Shown: positions 14,744 through 22,963 of the stretch, one piece after another
Position numbering within the stretch: the first letter of the stretch is position 1
Layout of the letters: each line of letters opens with the position of its first letter
Source of the DNA: an uncultured Coriobacteriaceae bacterium
Lineage (GTDB): Bacteria > Actinomycetota > Coriobacteriia > Coriobacteriales > Atopobiaceae
Assembly (NCBI GenBank): GCA_902777325.1
Contig: CACYTH010000002.1
Location: 13,831-77,830, forward strand
Direction: 5' to 3'
DNA: 64,000 nucleotides
The notes under the pieces: model-generated
What the model was told of the DNA's origin: nothing
The model's database searches: none
What the model saw: the letters and a program-made list of their open reading frames with translations, nothing else
Translations under genes and position numbers: made by a program

Positions 14744-16099
14744 CTAGTCGCGCACCACCATGCAGGCCATCTCGCGGAGGTCGCCCTTGGCCGCATCCGA
14801 GTCGCTCGCGCTGCACGTGGCACCGATGCCGGCGAGCTTGCCGCCAAACACGTACAGCGACAGCATCGCGTTCTGCTCGCTCACGGTGGGCAGCCCCTCT
14901 GCGTCGGCCATGGCAACCCTCATGCCCTTCTGGGCGATGTACTCCTGCACGACGTAGTGGTGCTTGATGCCCTTGACCAGCGCCTTGCGCCAGTCGGCCT
15001 TGCGCATCGTCTTGCCAACATGGAAGCCGGAGACGTCTCGGCCGTCGGTCTCCCTGAGCACCCAGTTCTCCTGGTCGTAGAACTCGGAGAGGTCAAGCGA
15101 GGTCTCCAGCACGTAGGTGTCGGGGACGTGGGCCTCGATGAAGGCGTTCTCCTCCTCGCTCAGGAGCATGCGGCACTGCTTGCTGCGCAGCACCGAGAAG
15201 AAGCTCCGCACGCAGCAGGGCCACGAGCGATAGCCGCCGACGGTGCACACCAGGCCGCGCCTCGTCGCCTCGACCAGGGCGTCAAGGCCCTTCTCGACCG
15301 CGAGCGCCTCCTCCGCCTTGGCGCGCAGCCACACGCAGGTGACGGGACCCTGGTTGTCCACCAGCTGGGGAAGCCCGCCCACGGTCTGGATGCGCAGCTC
15401 GGAAAGGTCGGTCGCATGCGCGTAGTAGCCCATCTCGGTCAGGCGCGACACGGCAGTTGCCGTCTCGCTCGCGCGGGGCGAGCCCGCGACGTCAACGATC
15501 GCGAAGGACGGGTTGGTGGGGTGGTTGCGCCCCTCCTCGGCGTTTGCCCAGGACGCATAGGTGTTGAGCACGGCCTTGAGGCAGGCGACCAAGGGGTCGA
15601 ACTCCTCGATGTCGGCATGCTTGGCCGCAAAGGCGCGATAGGCGCCCGTGGTCTTGACGGCACGCATCGCCGCCACACTCGTGGCCATCCCGTCGACGCC
15701 ACCGGTCGTGACGCCCGCAATGTGGAAGTTGCTCGTCACGGGGTCGTAGAAGAGGTCCAGACGGGCAAGGGGCACGGCGGCGTGGCAGCCAGAGGGCACG
15801 CGCGTCAGGTGCTCCAGCTTGGTCGTAAGAGCAAAGAGCTTGCGGAAGTACGGGTCGCGCTGATAGCGCGCCATGACCTTCTCCATGATGGAGGCGAAGG
15901 TGGTGGCGGCGTTGTCGAGCATCTCGTACTGGTCGGCATCGAAGATGAGCGGATTGGTTGCCCACTGCAGGTTACCGTATTTGGCGAAGGCCTCGTCCAG
16001 GTGGGCGTCTCCCGCCTCGCGGCCAGCGGCGTCGCCGCTCATCTCGCCAAGTATTCGCAGGTATTCGTCCTGAAGCTTCGTAGCGCGCGCCTTGGCCAT
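14744..16099 (-). CDS. circularly permuted ATP-grasp-like protein (uncharacterised)
   Basis: The 451-aa protein is not one I can name with certainty. Its second half resembles the circularly permuted ATP-grasp / glutathionylspermidine-synthase-like group: LSEEENAFIEAHVPDTYVLE, then ENWVLRETDGRDVSGFHVG (a glycine loop and basic residue), WRKALVKGIKHHYVVQEYI, and a final strand LYVFGGKLAGIGATCS. The N-terminal half carries TTKLEHLTRVPSGC and LDLFYDPVTSNFHIAGVTTG. An unusual GGYRSWPCCVRSFFSVL segment follows the N-terminal lobe. The family ligates amino or carboxyl groups at ATP cost; the substrate here is unknown. Start ATG 16099 has GAGGAGC. An SGNH esterase lies upstream on the same strand. 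Confidence 0.5.
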   Translation of the reverse strand: MAKARATKLQDEYLRILGEMSGDAAGREAGDAHLDEAFAKYGNLQWATNPLIFDADQYEMLDNAATTFASIMEKVMARYQRDPYFRKLFALTTKLEHLTRVPSGCHAAVPLARLDLFYDPVTSNFHIAGVTTGGVDGMATSVAAMRAVKTTGAYRAFAAKHADIEEFDPLVACLKAVLNTYASWANAEEGRNHPTNPSFAIVDVAGSPRASETATAVSRLTEMGYYAHATDLSELRIQTVGGLPQLVDNQGPVTCVWLRAKAEEALAVEKGLDALVEATRRGLVCTVGGYRSWPCCVRSFFSVLRSKQCRMLLSEEENAFIEAHVPDTYVLETSLDLSEFYDQENWVLRETDGRDVSGFHVGKTMRKADWRKALVKGIKHHYVVQEYIAQKGMRVAMADAEGLPTVSEQNAMLSLYVFGGKLAGIGATCSASDSDAAKGDLREMACMVVRD

Positions 16100-16246
16100 C
16101 AGGGCTCCTCTCGTCAGCTCTCGTATAAGCCCGAAAACGAACATGTGCGTCGCGTCGCAAGTATAGCCATTTGCGCATGCACGCGCAGTGCCCTGTCGTT
16201 ATATGGAAACGGGCATCGGTGGGAAAACGCCCAGACGCCGCCCGAG

Positions 16247-17482
16247 CTAGAGGATGCCGTCAAGGGGAAGCGGTGCCGAGCCGGCCTCTGGTGCCTTGGA
16301 CTCCTGCACAGGACGCTTGCGCGGCTTGCGGCGCTTGCCCACCGACGAGGGGCGGAGGCCCGGCACACGCATGACGGCGTTGATGCGCGTGGCAATCTGG
16401 CGGCAGCCGCGCTCGTTGGGGTGCTCGAAGCCATCCGCAAGCAGGCTCGCATCATGCTCGAGCAGCTCGAGGCCGTCCAGAAGCGTCATGTTCTCGAAGG
16501 ACTCCACCTGGGCCGCAATGAGGTCGGGCACATGCTCGAAGCAGCTCATCGCATGCGAGGGATAGGCCTCCTCGTCGTGCCAGAGCGGCGTGAGCACGTG
16601 CACGGGAACCTGGGGCCAAAGGCGGTGCACCTCGCCCAGGTACCCACGGATGTCGAGCGAGACGCGCCGCGCGACGCAGGGCTCGTAGCGGTAGTTCTCG
16701 CCAAAGGCGACGATGATGCGCGCGGGATTGGTATAGCCGGCAAGGCCAAAGAGCGAGCCGGGCTGGAAGACCTGCCCGCCCACGCCCTGGTTGACCAGGT
16801 CGAGGTCGAGGCGCGCCGCGAGAAGGGCCGGCCACGAGAACGAGGGATCGCCCGACACGAAGCCCTGGACGATGGAGTCGCCGAGCGCCAGCAGCTGCCT
16901 GCGACGGGCCACGGGACGCACGAAGCTGCCATCGCAGATGACGTCGCGCACCACGGCACCCCTCAGGGCCGGCAGCCATATGCGCACGTGACGGGTGCGC
17001 TCCATGCCCGGGAGGGGCACGAGGCCCAGGCTGTCCTCTGGGTCGTGCCCGGCAAGCTCAAGCACCACGAGGTCCTGCTCGGGCATGCCGCACCAGACGT
17101 GACGGCCGTCCACGCTGGCGGAGATGCCGTCATGCGGGTCTGGGCCCGTTGGGCTGCGACGGTCGATGGCCTCAAGCACCGCGCGGGTGCCCTTTGGCTC
17201 GCCGTCCACCCGAACCTCGAGGGCCACCTCGCGCGCATCGGTCTCGAACTCCACGCAGACGCCCGCCGTCGTGCGCGCCATCTGGCGAAAGAGGCCAGGA
17301 TGCCATGCCTGGCAGCTGCCCAAGGTGCGCAGCTGCTCGTCGCAGAAGCGCAACGGCCTCACCCAGCGGTAATCCTGCTCGACAGCACTCACCTCGCCAT
17401 GCAGCAGACCGGCTGCCGGCATGGCGCAAAGCGCCTCGCGCGCCAAGGCGCTATCGAGATTCTCACGGAGTCCCACTGACAC
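16247..17482 (-). CDS. SGNH/GDSL hydrolase with N-terminal accessory domain
   Basis: The 411-aa protein has an N-terminal beta-rich domain (about 35-185, with VCVEFETDAREVALEVRVDG) like that of CE2-type carbohydrate esterases. The SGNH hydrolase domain follows: block I LALGDSIVQGF (Ser nucleophile), a Gly in VNQGVGGQ, and block V DGFEHPNERG with the Asp-His pair. Block III reads FGENYRYE rather than the usual GxND. It likely deacylates a carbohydrate or other ester. There is no signal peptide, so it should be cytosolic. The start is GTG 17482 after GAAGAGGT. A basic tail (KRRKPRKRP) precedes the C-terminus. Confidence 0.8.
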   Translation of the reverse strand: MSVGLRENLDSALAREALCAMPAAGLLHGEVSAVEQDYRWVRPLRFCDEQLRTLGSCQAWHPGLFRQMARTTAGVCVEFETDAREVALEVRVDGEPKGTRAVLEAIDRRSPTGPDPHDGISASVDGRHVWCGMPEQDLVVLELAGHDPEDSLGLVPLPGMERTRHVRIWLPALRGAVVRDVICDGSFVRPVARRRQLLALGDSIVQGFVSGDPSFSWPALLAARLDLDLVNQGVGGQVFQPGSLFGLAGYTNPARIIVAFGENYRYEPCVARRVSLDIRGYLGEVHRLWPQVPVHVLTPLWHDEEAYPSHAMSCFEHVPDLIAAQVESFENMTLLDGLELLEHDASLLADGFEHPNERGCRQIATRINAVMRVPGLRPSSVGKRRKPRKRPVQESKAPEAGSAPLPLDGIL

Positions 17483-17638
17483 CTCTTCAGATAAGCCGCG
17501 GTTTTGATCAGGGACAGTTTCCCATTCTACGCGAAAGAGCTTTTGTCATGGCGCAAAAGAACAGCATATGACGTCCAAAACAGACCCGTGGCATGCGCTA
17601 TGCTTAAGCATGCCGCATTACGACGCTCTGGAGGACCC

Positions 17639-18295
17639 ATGCCCAAGACCCTGTATATCATGCGCCATAGCGAGACGCTCTTCAACGTGCAAGGCAAGAC
17701 CCAAGGCTGGTGCGACTCCCCGCTCACCGAGCGCGGCATCGAGCAGGCACGCCTCACCGGCAAGGAGTTCGCCCGTCGCGGACTCGCCTTCGACCACGCG
17801 TACAGCTCCACCTCCGAGCGCTGCAACGACACGATCGAGCTGGCGACCGAGGCCGCCTTTGGCGAGCCGATGCCCTACGAGCGCCGCAAGGGGCTGAAGG
17901 AGCTCAACTTTGGCGCCTTCGAGGGCAAGGACCAGTGCCTCGAGCTGCATGACGACAACTTCGGCGACTTCTACGTCCCCTTTGGAGGCGAGCGCCACAG
18001 CGACGCCACCGCGCGCTTCGAGGCGGACCTGGTCGAGATCATGGAGCGCCCGGGGCACCATAGCGTGCTCGTCTGCTCCCACGGCGGCATAGCCATCAAC
18101 TTCTACGAGAAGTGGAAGGACCATGCACGCGTGCCGGTCACCATCTTCTCCAACTGCCTCACCTACGTGTACGAGTACGAGGACGGCGTCTTCAGCTGCC
18201 AGGACATGTTTGTGGCCGACCTCTCCTCGCTGGAGCGCCCCGGCCTGCCCAAGCAGGTTCGCATCATCGACCCGAGCCGCCGCGGCCCCCTCTAA
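17639..18295 (+). CDS. histidine phosphatase family protein (first of two tandem copies)
   Basis: The 218-aa protein belongs to the phosphoglycerate mutase-like superfamily. The catalytic motif reads YIMRHSETLFN, with Ser where RHG is standard; the second His lies in VLVCSHGGIA, and Glu in LKELNFGAFEGKD. ATG 17639 follows CTGGAGGACCC. It is followed after 3 bp by a paralogue with the same domain architecture (QGWCDSPLTE occurs in both), so the pair arose by tandem duplication. Activity is probably broad phosphomonoesterase rather than glycolytic mutase, since the length and the signature around GK/RT differ; the substrate is unknown. Confidence 0.85.
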   Translation: MPKTLYIMRHSETLFNVQGKTQGWCDSPLTERGIEQARLTGKEFARRGLAFDHAYSSTSERCNDTIELATEAAFGEPMPYERRKGLKELNFGAFEGKDQCLELHDDNFGDFYVPFGGERHSDATARFEADLVEIMERPGHHSVLVCSHGGIAINFYEKWKDHARVPVTIFSNCLTYVYEYEDGVFSCQDMFVADLSSLERPGLPKQVRIIDPSRRGPL

Positions 18296-18298
18296 GCC

Positions 18299-18886
18299 AT
18301 GGCACGCACCCTCTACCTCCTGCGTCACGGACAGACGCTCTTCAACACGCGCGGCATCGTGCAGGGCTGGTGCGACTCCCCGCTCACCGAGCTGGGCCGT
18401 CACCAGGCAGAGCTGGCACGCGACTGGTTCGAGAGGCGCCAGATCCGCTTTGACCACGTCTACTCGTCGTCTGCCGAGCGTGCCTCGGACACCGCCGACA
18501 TCGTGACGCGCGGCGCCGTCCACTGCGTGCGCACCAAGGGACTCAAGGAGTTCCACTACGGCATCATCGAGGGCAACAGCTACCAGCTGGTGCTGCCGGG
18601 CACCTACAACCCCTACGGGGACTTCCTCGTGCCCTTTGGCGGCAGCTCGGAGGACGAGGTTGTCGCACGCATGACCGAGACGCTCCGAGACATCATGGAG
18701 CGCCCGGGCCACGAGAGCGTGCTTGCGGTGAGCCATGGCGCCTGCACGCGCGCCTTCATCGCCTCGATTGACGCCACGAGCACCCTGCACGTGCCCAACC
18801 GCGTGTCCAAGAACTGCTCTGTGCATGTGATCGAGTACGACGACGGGCGCTTCAACCTAGTAGAGCGCTTCGAGCCAGAGGCTTGA
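18299..18886 (+). CDS. histidine phosphatase family protein (second tandem copy)
   Basis: The 195-aa paralogue of the preceding gene starts 3 bp after its stop. The catalytic motif is the usual LLRHGQTLFN, with Arg and Glu in GLKEFHYGIIEG and the second catalytic His in LAVSHGACTRAF. MERPGH and QGWCDSPLTE are shared with the first copy. The arrangement implies coexpression from one promoter upstream of 17639. The phosphomonoester substrate is not evident. It converges on the phosphatase gene at 18895, with 8 bp between the stops. Confidence 0.85.
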   Translation: MARTLYLLRHGQTLFNTRGIVQGWCDSPLTELGRHQAELARDWFERRQIRFDHVYSSSAERASDTADIVTRGAVHCVRTKGLKEFHYGIIEGNSYQLVLPGTYNPYGDFLVPFGGSSEDEVVARMTETLRDIMERPGHESVLAVSHGACTRAFIASIDATSTLHVPNRVSKNCSVHVIEYDDGRFNLVERFEPEA

Positions 18887-18894
18887 GCGCTCCC

Positions 18895-19701
18895 CTACTC
18901 TCCCTCGCGAACCGGCTCGTAGATCTCCTCGCCGTCATCGAGGCGCAGCATGAGAAGCTGACCAAAGCCGGCGCCGCCCGCGCACCCGCAGTCGATGTCC
19001 CAGCGGTCGGCCACGCCGCCCGTCTCGTCCGAGGCCCCCACGCGGACCATCCGGCACAGGCCGTCGTCGCCGGCAGAGCTCCTGTCGGGGAGGTCGGCCA
19101 TGTGGTCGAGGTAGCGCGTGGGCGTGTGCCCGGCAATCACGATGGGGCCCTCGCCGCGCTCGTTGACGAGACCCGTGGGATAGCCCCAGAAGTCCTCGCG
19201 AATCCACATGAGGTCGTCGCGGTACTGGTTGCCCACCAGCTTGTCGATGGCTGCCTCGTCCCAGGCCTCCACACCCTCGACGCTGACGCGCTTGGGGTCG
19301 ATGCCTGCATGGACCAGCAGGTAGCGCCTGCCGTTGACCTCCGTCTGCGCATAGAGCGGCAGGGTGAAGAGCCATCGCGCGAGCTCCACGCGCTCGTCGG
19401 CGGGAAGCTTGTGCAGCCCCTCCTGCGTGGGCCATGCGCCGTTGATCTCCCAGTTGAACTGCGAGGTGAGGTCGTCGGGATTGGCATAGTAGGACAGCAT
19501 GAGGTCCTCGTGGTTGCCCATGAGGACGGTCGTGTTGGGCAGGCTGCGGCAGCACTTGACCACCGCCATCGGGTCTGGCCCGCGATCGATCATGTCGCCC
19601 AGCATGAAGATCCGGTCGTCGGAAGAGGGAGAGACCCGCTCGAGCAGCCTGTCGAGCGTCCCGAAGTGCCCATGCACGTCAGAGAACACGTATGTTGCCA
19701 T
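18895..19701 (-). CDS. PP2A/Ap4A-hydrolase-like metallophosphoesterase
   Basis: The 268-aa calcineurin-like phosphoesterase starts MATYVFSDVHGHFGTLD and has the complete metal-binding series DVHG (DxH), GDMIDRGPD (GDxxDRG), MGNHED (GNHE), a His in LLVHAGID and GHTPT (GHTP). This layout matches bacterial serine/threonine phosphatases and symmetrical dinucleoside tetraphosphatases. ATG 19701 is preferred because the domain begins at once; ATG 19710 is an alternative. The acidic C-terminus follows a Gly/Cys-rich CGCAGGAGFGQL. It is probably cotranscribed after vsr, 93 bp downstream. Confidence 0.85.
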   Translation of the reverse strand: MATYVFSDVHGHFGTLDRLLERVSPSSDDRIFMLGDMIDRGPDPMAVVKCCRSLPNTTVLMGNHEDLMLSYYANPDDLTSQFNWEINGAWPTQEGLHKLPADERVELARWLFTLPLYAQTEVNGRRYLLVHAGIDPKRVSVEGVEAWDEAAIDKLVGNQYRDDLMWIREDFWGYPTGLVNERGEGPIVIAGHTPTRYLDHMADLPDRSSAGDDGLCRMVRVGASDETGGVADRWDIDCGCAGGAGFGQLLMLRLDDGEEIYEPVREGE

Positions 19702-19794
19702 TACCTGCATCCTCCATGCGACAGGCCGCCCCTCCTTCGGGCCTGTCTCGTAGACCGTCTGCGTGACAGGATAGCCCAAAGTGGTGCGTTCCCG

Positions 19795-20343
19795 CTACCT
19801 GCGTCTTCTTTTGGCGGCTCTTTTGAGTCCCTTGCGCCTCACCGAGAGCTTCCAGGGCTGCGTCACGCCCAACTCCACCAGCCGCGCGCCATCGCGCTCG
19901 CGCGACGAGCGCACCTCGCGGACGAGGTCGTCGGTGGTCGCGGCAAGGCGCTCGCCCTTGAGGCGGCACTCCCACACCACGAGCACCTTCCACCCCTGCT
20001 CGAGGAGCATCCTCTGGTCGCGCTCGTCCCGGCTGCGGTTGCGCTCGAACTTCTGCGACCAGAACTCGATGTTCGACTTGGGCATGGGCAGCGCGCAGTG
20101 CGGGCAGCGATGCCAGTAGCAGCCGTTGACGAAGACCGCCACCTTGCGCCCCGGGTAGCAGACGTCGGGCTTGCCCGCAGCCTTCTTCCAGTGCAGCCTA
20201 TAGCCACTGAGTCCGGCCTCGCGCAGCTTCTGCCGCACGAGCAGCTCGGGCTTGGTGTTCTTGGACCGGTTTGCCTGCATCACGTGACGCGTGGCAAGGC
20301 TCACGCGTGGCGCGTCGCGCCCCTCGTCTGTCTTGTCCGGCAT
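19795..20343 (-). CDS. vsr: very short patch repair endonuclease (Vsr)
   Basis: Vsr nicks next to T:G mismatches made by deamination of 5-methylcytosine. The 182-aa protein shows ATRHVMQANRSKNTKPELLVR (N-terminal family motif), the PD-(D/E)xK-like core GKPDVCYPGRKVAVFVNGCYWH, the Zn-binding HRCPHC, and FWSQKFERNRSRDERD. The basic C-terminus (RRKGLKRAAKRRRR) probably contacts DNA. A cytosine-5 methyltransferase normally accompanies vsr, but none is in the window. It starts 8 bp after the Zn-PLC-like gene stop on the same strand. Confidence 0.9.
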   Translation of the reverse strand: MPDKTDEGRDAPRVSLATRHVMQANRSKNTKPELLVRQKLREAGLSGYRLHWKKAAGKPDVCYPGRKVAVFVNGCYWHRCPHCALPMPKSNIEFWSQKFERNRSRDERDQRMLLEQGWKVLVVWECRLKGERLAATTDDLVREVRSSRERDGARLVELGVTQPWKLSVRRKGLKRAAKRRRR

Positions 20344-20351
20344 CGCCCTGC

Positions 20352-21323
20352 TCAGTCCTTGGATTCTTCGACCAGTGCGGGGTCGACCGGCGTGCCCGAG
20401 AAGTTCAGGTTGCCCGTGAGCCTCTCGGCGGCCGCCTCGTCAAACTCGGCGGAGAAGAACAGGGCCATCGTGTCAAACACCTGGTCGAGGGCCTCCTCGT
20501 AGAGGTCCCAGAAGCTGTCGGTCGTGGTCTCGTCGGTGAAGGGGTTCTTCCAGGGACTGTGGTCCTGGTTGGCAAACTCGGAGTCCGCCGAGGCGCGGTC
20601 GCGGTGGCTCATGGCCTTGACCAGCGAGTAGCGCGTGTGCGACACGGCACGGTCCACGACCGCCAGCGAGCTGGCCAGCCTTCCGCTCGGCGACCAGAAC
20701 GCGCGCTGGAGGATGCGGAACGACTTGACGGCACGGCTGTAGGTGTCCATCTCGAGCGTGCGGCTGTAGGTCCACAGGTTCATGTAGAAGTACAGCTTGT
20801 CGATGATGGCGAGCACGGCGTCGGAGGCGCGCAGGACCTCGCGGTAGGGCCTGTAGGTGGCGATCGTCTCGTGGCGCTTCTCGAAGAGCACCATCTCGTC
20901 AAGCTCGCGCTCGATCTCGGCGTGCACGATCGAGCCATCGGAGCGGTCGAGGTTCTCGATGCCGGCGTCGGTGATGGCAAACTGGTTGGCGTACACGAGC
21001 GGGTGCATGGAGCGGTCGAGCAGGTAGTGACAGACGAAACCCGCGGCATATGCCTCGCCCACCGGACGCTCGGACTTGGTGAGCATTGAGAGGGCGTCCT
21101 TGAGAGAGGCGATGAGCTTTGCCGGGCGTGCGTGGTGCATCAGGTTGCCCACGCGGCTCTGCTTGGAGATGCGGGGCTCAATGACCAGGTAAAACAGCGG
21201 GTCAGGGCCCTGATTGCCCAGCATGAAGGCATCGTGGGCGTCCTTGGACATCAGATTGACCTGCGACGATACGCCATCTGCGGCATCGCGGCCAAAGAAG
21301 TCATGCGTGAGAATCGCTGGCAT
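20352..21323 (-). CDS. zinc-dependent phospholipase C-like protein
   Basis: The 323-aa protein begins MPAILTHDFFGRDAADG and contains FMLGNQGPDPLFY, MHHARPAKLI, AGFVCHYLLDRSMHPLVY and IVHAEIERELDE. These His/Asp clusters match the all-helical Zn_dep_PLPC fold of clostridial alpha-toxin relatives. There is no signal peptide, so it is probably a cytosolic family member of unknown substrate rather than a secreted toxin. The ATG at 21323 is chosen because the conserved N-terminus begins there; the frame runs open far upstream opposite the UMF1 transporter and is only a shadow. Confidence 0.75.
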   Translation of the reverse strand: MPAILTHDFFGRDAADGVSSQVNLMSKDAHDAFMLGNQGPDPLFYLVIEPRISKQSRVGNLMHHARPAKLIASLKDALSMLTKSERPVGEAYAAGFVCHYLLDRSMHPLVYANQFAITDAGIENLDRSDGSIVHAEIERELDEMVLFEKRHETIATYRPYREVLRASDAVLAIIDKLYFYMNLWTYSRTLEMDTYSRAVKSFRILQRAFWSPSGRLASSLAVVDRAVSHTRYSLVKAMSHRDRASADSEFANQDHSPWKNPFTDETTTDSFWDLYEEALDQVFDTMALFFSAEFDEAAAERLTGNLNFSGTPVDPALVEESKD

Positions 21324-21542
21324 CGTAGATCCTTTCGGCGTGCATGGCGTCGCCCGACGGGCAACGTTCCCTCCTGAGAGTAACGCAACCCCGCGTGCCG
21401 AGACAATCACCTTGCCGCGAAGGGAGAGCCGCAGCCGCGCTACCGATTCATCTGCAACCTCGGCAGGCACATTGCTGCGCCGCGGCGCGTCACTTGCTAC
21501 CCTGAATGAGTTTACATGCGCACCACGCGGTAAGGGGGACCT

Positions 21543-22781
21543 ATGGCTCGGACAAAGTTCACAAAGGCAGAGATCAGCTGGATTCTGTATGACGTGGGCA
21601 ACTCCGCACTGGTGCTGCTCGCCACGAGCGTGATTCCCATCTACTTCAACTTCCTCGCCGCCAAGGACCCGGCGGTGGAGGAGGTGGCCGTCGGCGCCTG
21701 GGGTCTCGCCGAGACCATCGCATCGCTGATCATCGCCCTGCTCATGCCCGTTCTCGGCTCGGTGGCCGACATGAAGGGCATGCGCAAGAAGTTCATCGTC
21801 GGCACCGTGGGCATAGGCGCCATCGCCACCATCGCCATGGGCTTCCCCAGCACCTGGCTGCCGTTCCTGGTGATCTACGTCATCTCGGCCGTCATGCTCA
21901 ACTCGTCGTTCGTGTTCTACGACGCCCTGCTGGTGGACGCGACCACCGACGAGCGGATGGACGAGGTCTCGAGCCAGGGCTTCGCCTGGGGCTACGTCGG
22001 GTCGTGCATCCCCTTCATCGTGTGTCTTCTCGTGGTGCTCAACTACGAGAAGCTGGGCATGAGCTTCCAGACCGCCATGCTCGTCGCCTTTGCCATCACC
22101 ACCGCCTGGTGGGTGGCCTTCACCATCCCCATGCTGCGCAACGTCGAGCAGCGCAGCTACAAGCCCTATGAGCCCGGCGCCATCGGCAAGGCCATCACCG
22201 GCATCGGCAACACCCTCAAGAACATCTGGGCGGACGAGTCGCTGCGCTGGTTCATCCTCGCCTACTTCTTCTACATCGACGGCGTCCACACCGTCATCAA
22301 GATGTCCACCAGCTACGGAGCAAACCTCGGCATCGCCGGCACGCAGCTGGTGCTCGCCCTGCTGGTGACCCAGTTTGTCGCATGGCCGTCCTCGATCATC
22401 TACGGCAAGCTCGGTGCCAAGGTGGGCACCAAGAAGATGATCCTGGTGGGCATCCTGGGCTACTTCTTCATCACGCTCTACGCCGCGTTCTTCCTGCGCA
22501 CCGCCCGCGACTTCTGGGTCCTGGCCATCTGCGTGGGCCTGTTCCAGGGTGGCATCCAGGCACTCTCGCGCTCCGAGTTCGGCAAACTCTGCCCCAAGGA
22601 GCACGCCAACGAGTACTTCGGCTTCTTCGACATCTTTGGCAAGTACGCAGCCATCATGGGCACCGGCCTGGTGAGCGCCTTCACCTTCCTGACCGGCAAC
22701 CCCTCGCTCGGCGTCCTCTCCATCTCCATGCTGTTCATCATCGGCTTCGTCATTATGCTCAAGGTCTCCGACCACAAGTAG
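21543..22781 (+). CDS. MFS transporter, UMF1/Atg22 type
   Basis: The 412-aa membrane protein has about twelve hydrophobic segments and the UMF1 hallmarks: N-terminal ISWILYDVGNSA, PVLGSVADMKGMRKKF after TM2, FVFYDALLVD, and a second half opening with LRWFILAYFFYIDGVHTVIKMSTSYG. Bacterial members are thought to move small solutes or amino acids, but no substrate is established by sequence. A strong terminator follows, so it is monocistronic, divergent from the Zn-PLC-like gene across a 219-bp gap. Confidence 0.88.
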   Translation: MARTKFTKAEISWILYDVGNSALVLLATSVIPIYFNFLAAKDPAVEEVAVGAWGLAETIASLIIALLMPVLGSVADMKGMRKKFIVGTVGIGAIATIAMGFPSTWLPFLVIYVISAVMLNSSFVFYDALLVDATTDERMDEVSSQGFAWGYVGSCIPFIVCLLVVLNYEKLGMSFQTAMLVAFAITTAWWVAFTIPMLRNVEQRSYKPYEPGAIGKAITGIGNTLKNIWADESLRWFILAYFFYIDGVHTVIKMSTSYGANLGIAGTQLVLALLVTQFVAWPSSIIYGKLGAKVGTKKMILVGILGYFFITLYAAFFLRTARDFWVLAICVGLFQGGIQALSRSEFGKLCPKEHANEYFGFFDIFGKYAAIMGTGLVSAFTFLTGNPSLGVLSISMLFIIGFVIMLKVSDHK

Positions 22782-22806
22782 GCCGGATCCACGACAAGGT
22801 CTTGCC

Positions 22807-22843
22807 GCCCTCGCCGTCCCAGGATGGCGAGGGCGTCTTTTTG
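22807..22843 (+). terminator. intrinsic terminator of the UMF1 transporter gene
   Basis: CGCCCTCGCC (22807-22816) pairs with GGCGAGGGCG (22827-22836), followed by TCTTTTT. Confidence 0.9.
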
Positions 22844-22963
22844 CCCAGACCCACCCTCGCTTAGCTGGCGGCTCATTGAGATGTGGGGAGACTGGCCCAT
22901 CCCAACCCCATATCCCTCCTTCATGGCTAGACTTGACTTGTTGGCACATGGGAGGTGAGACGG

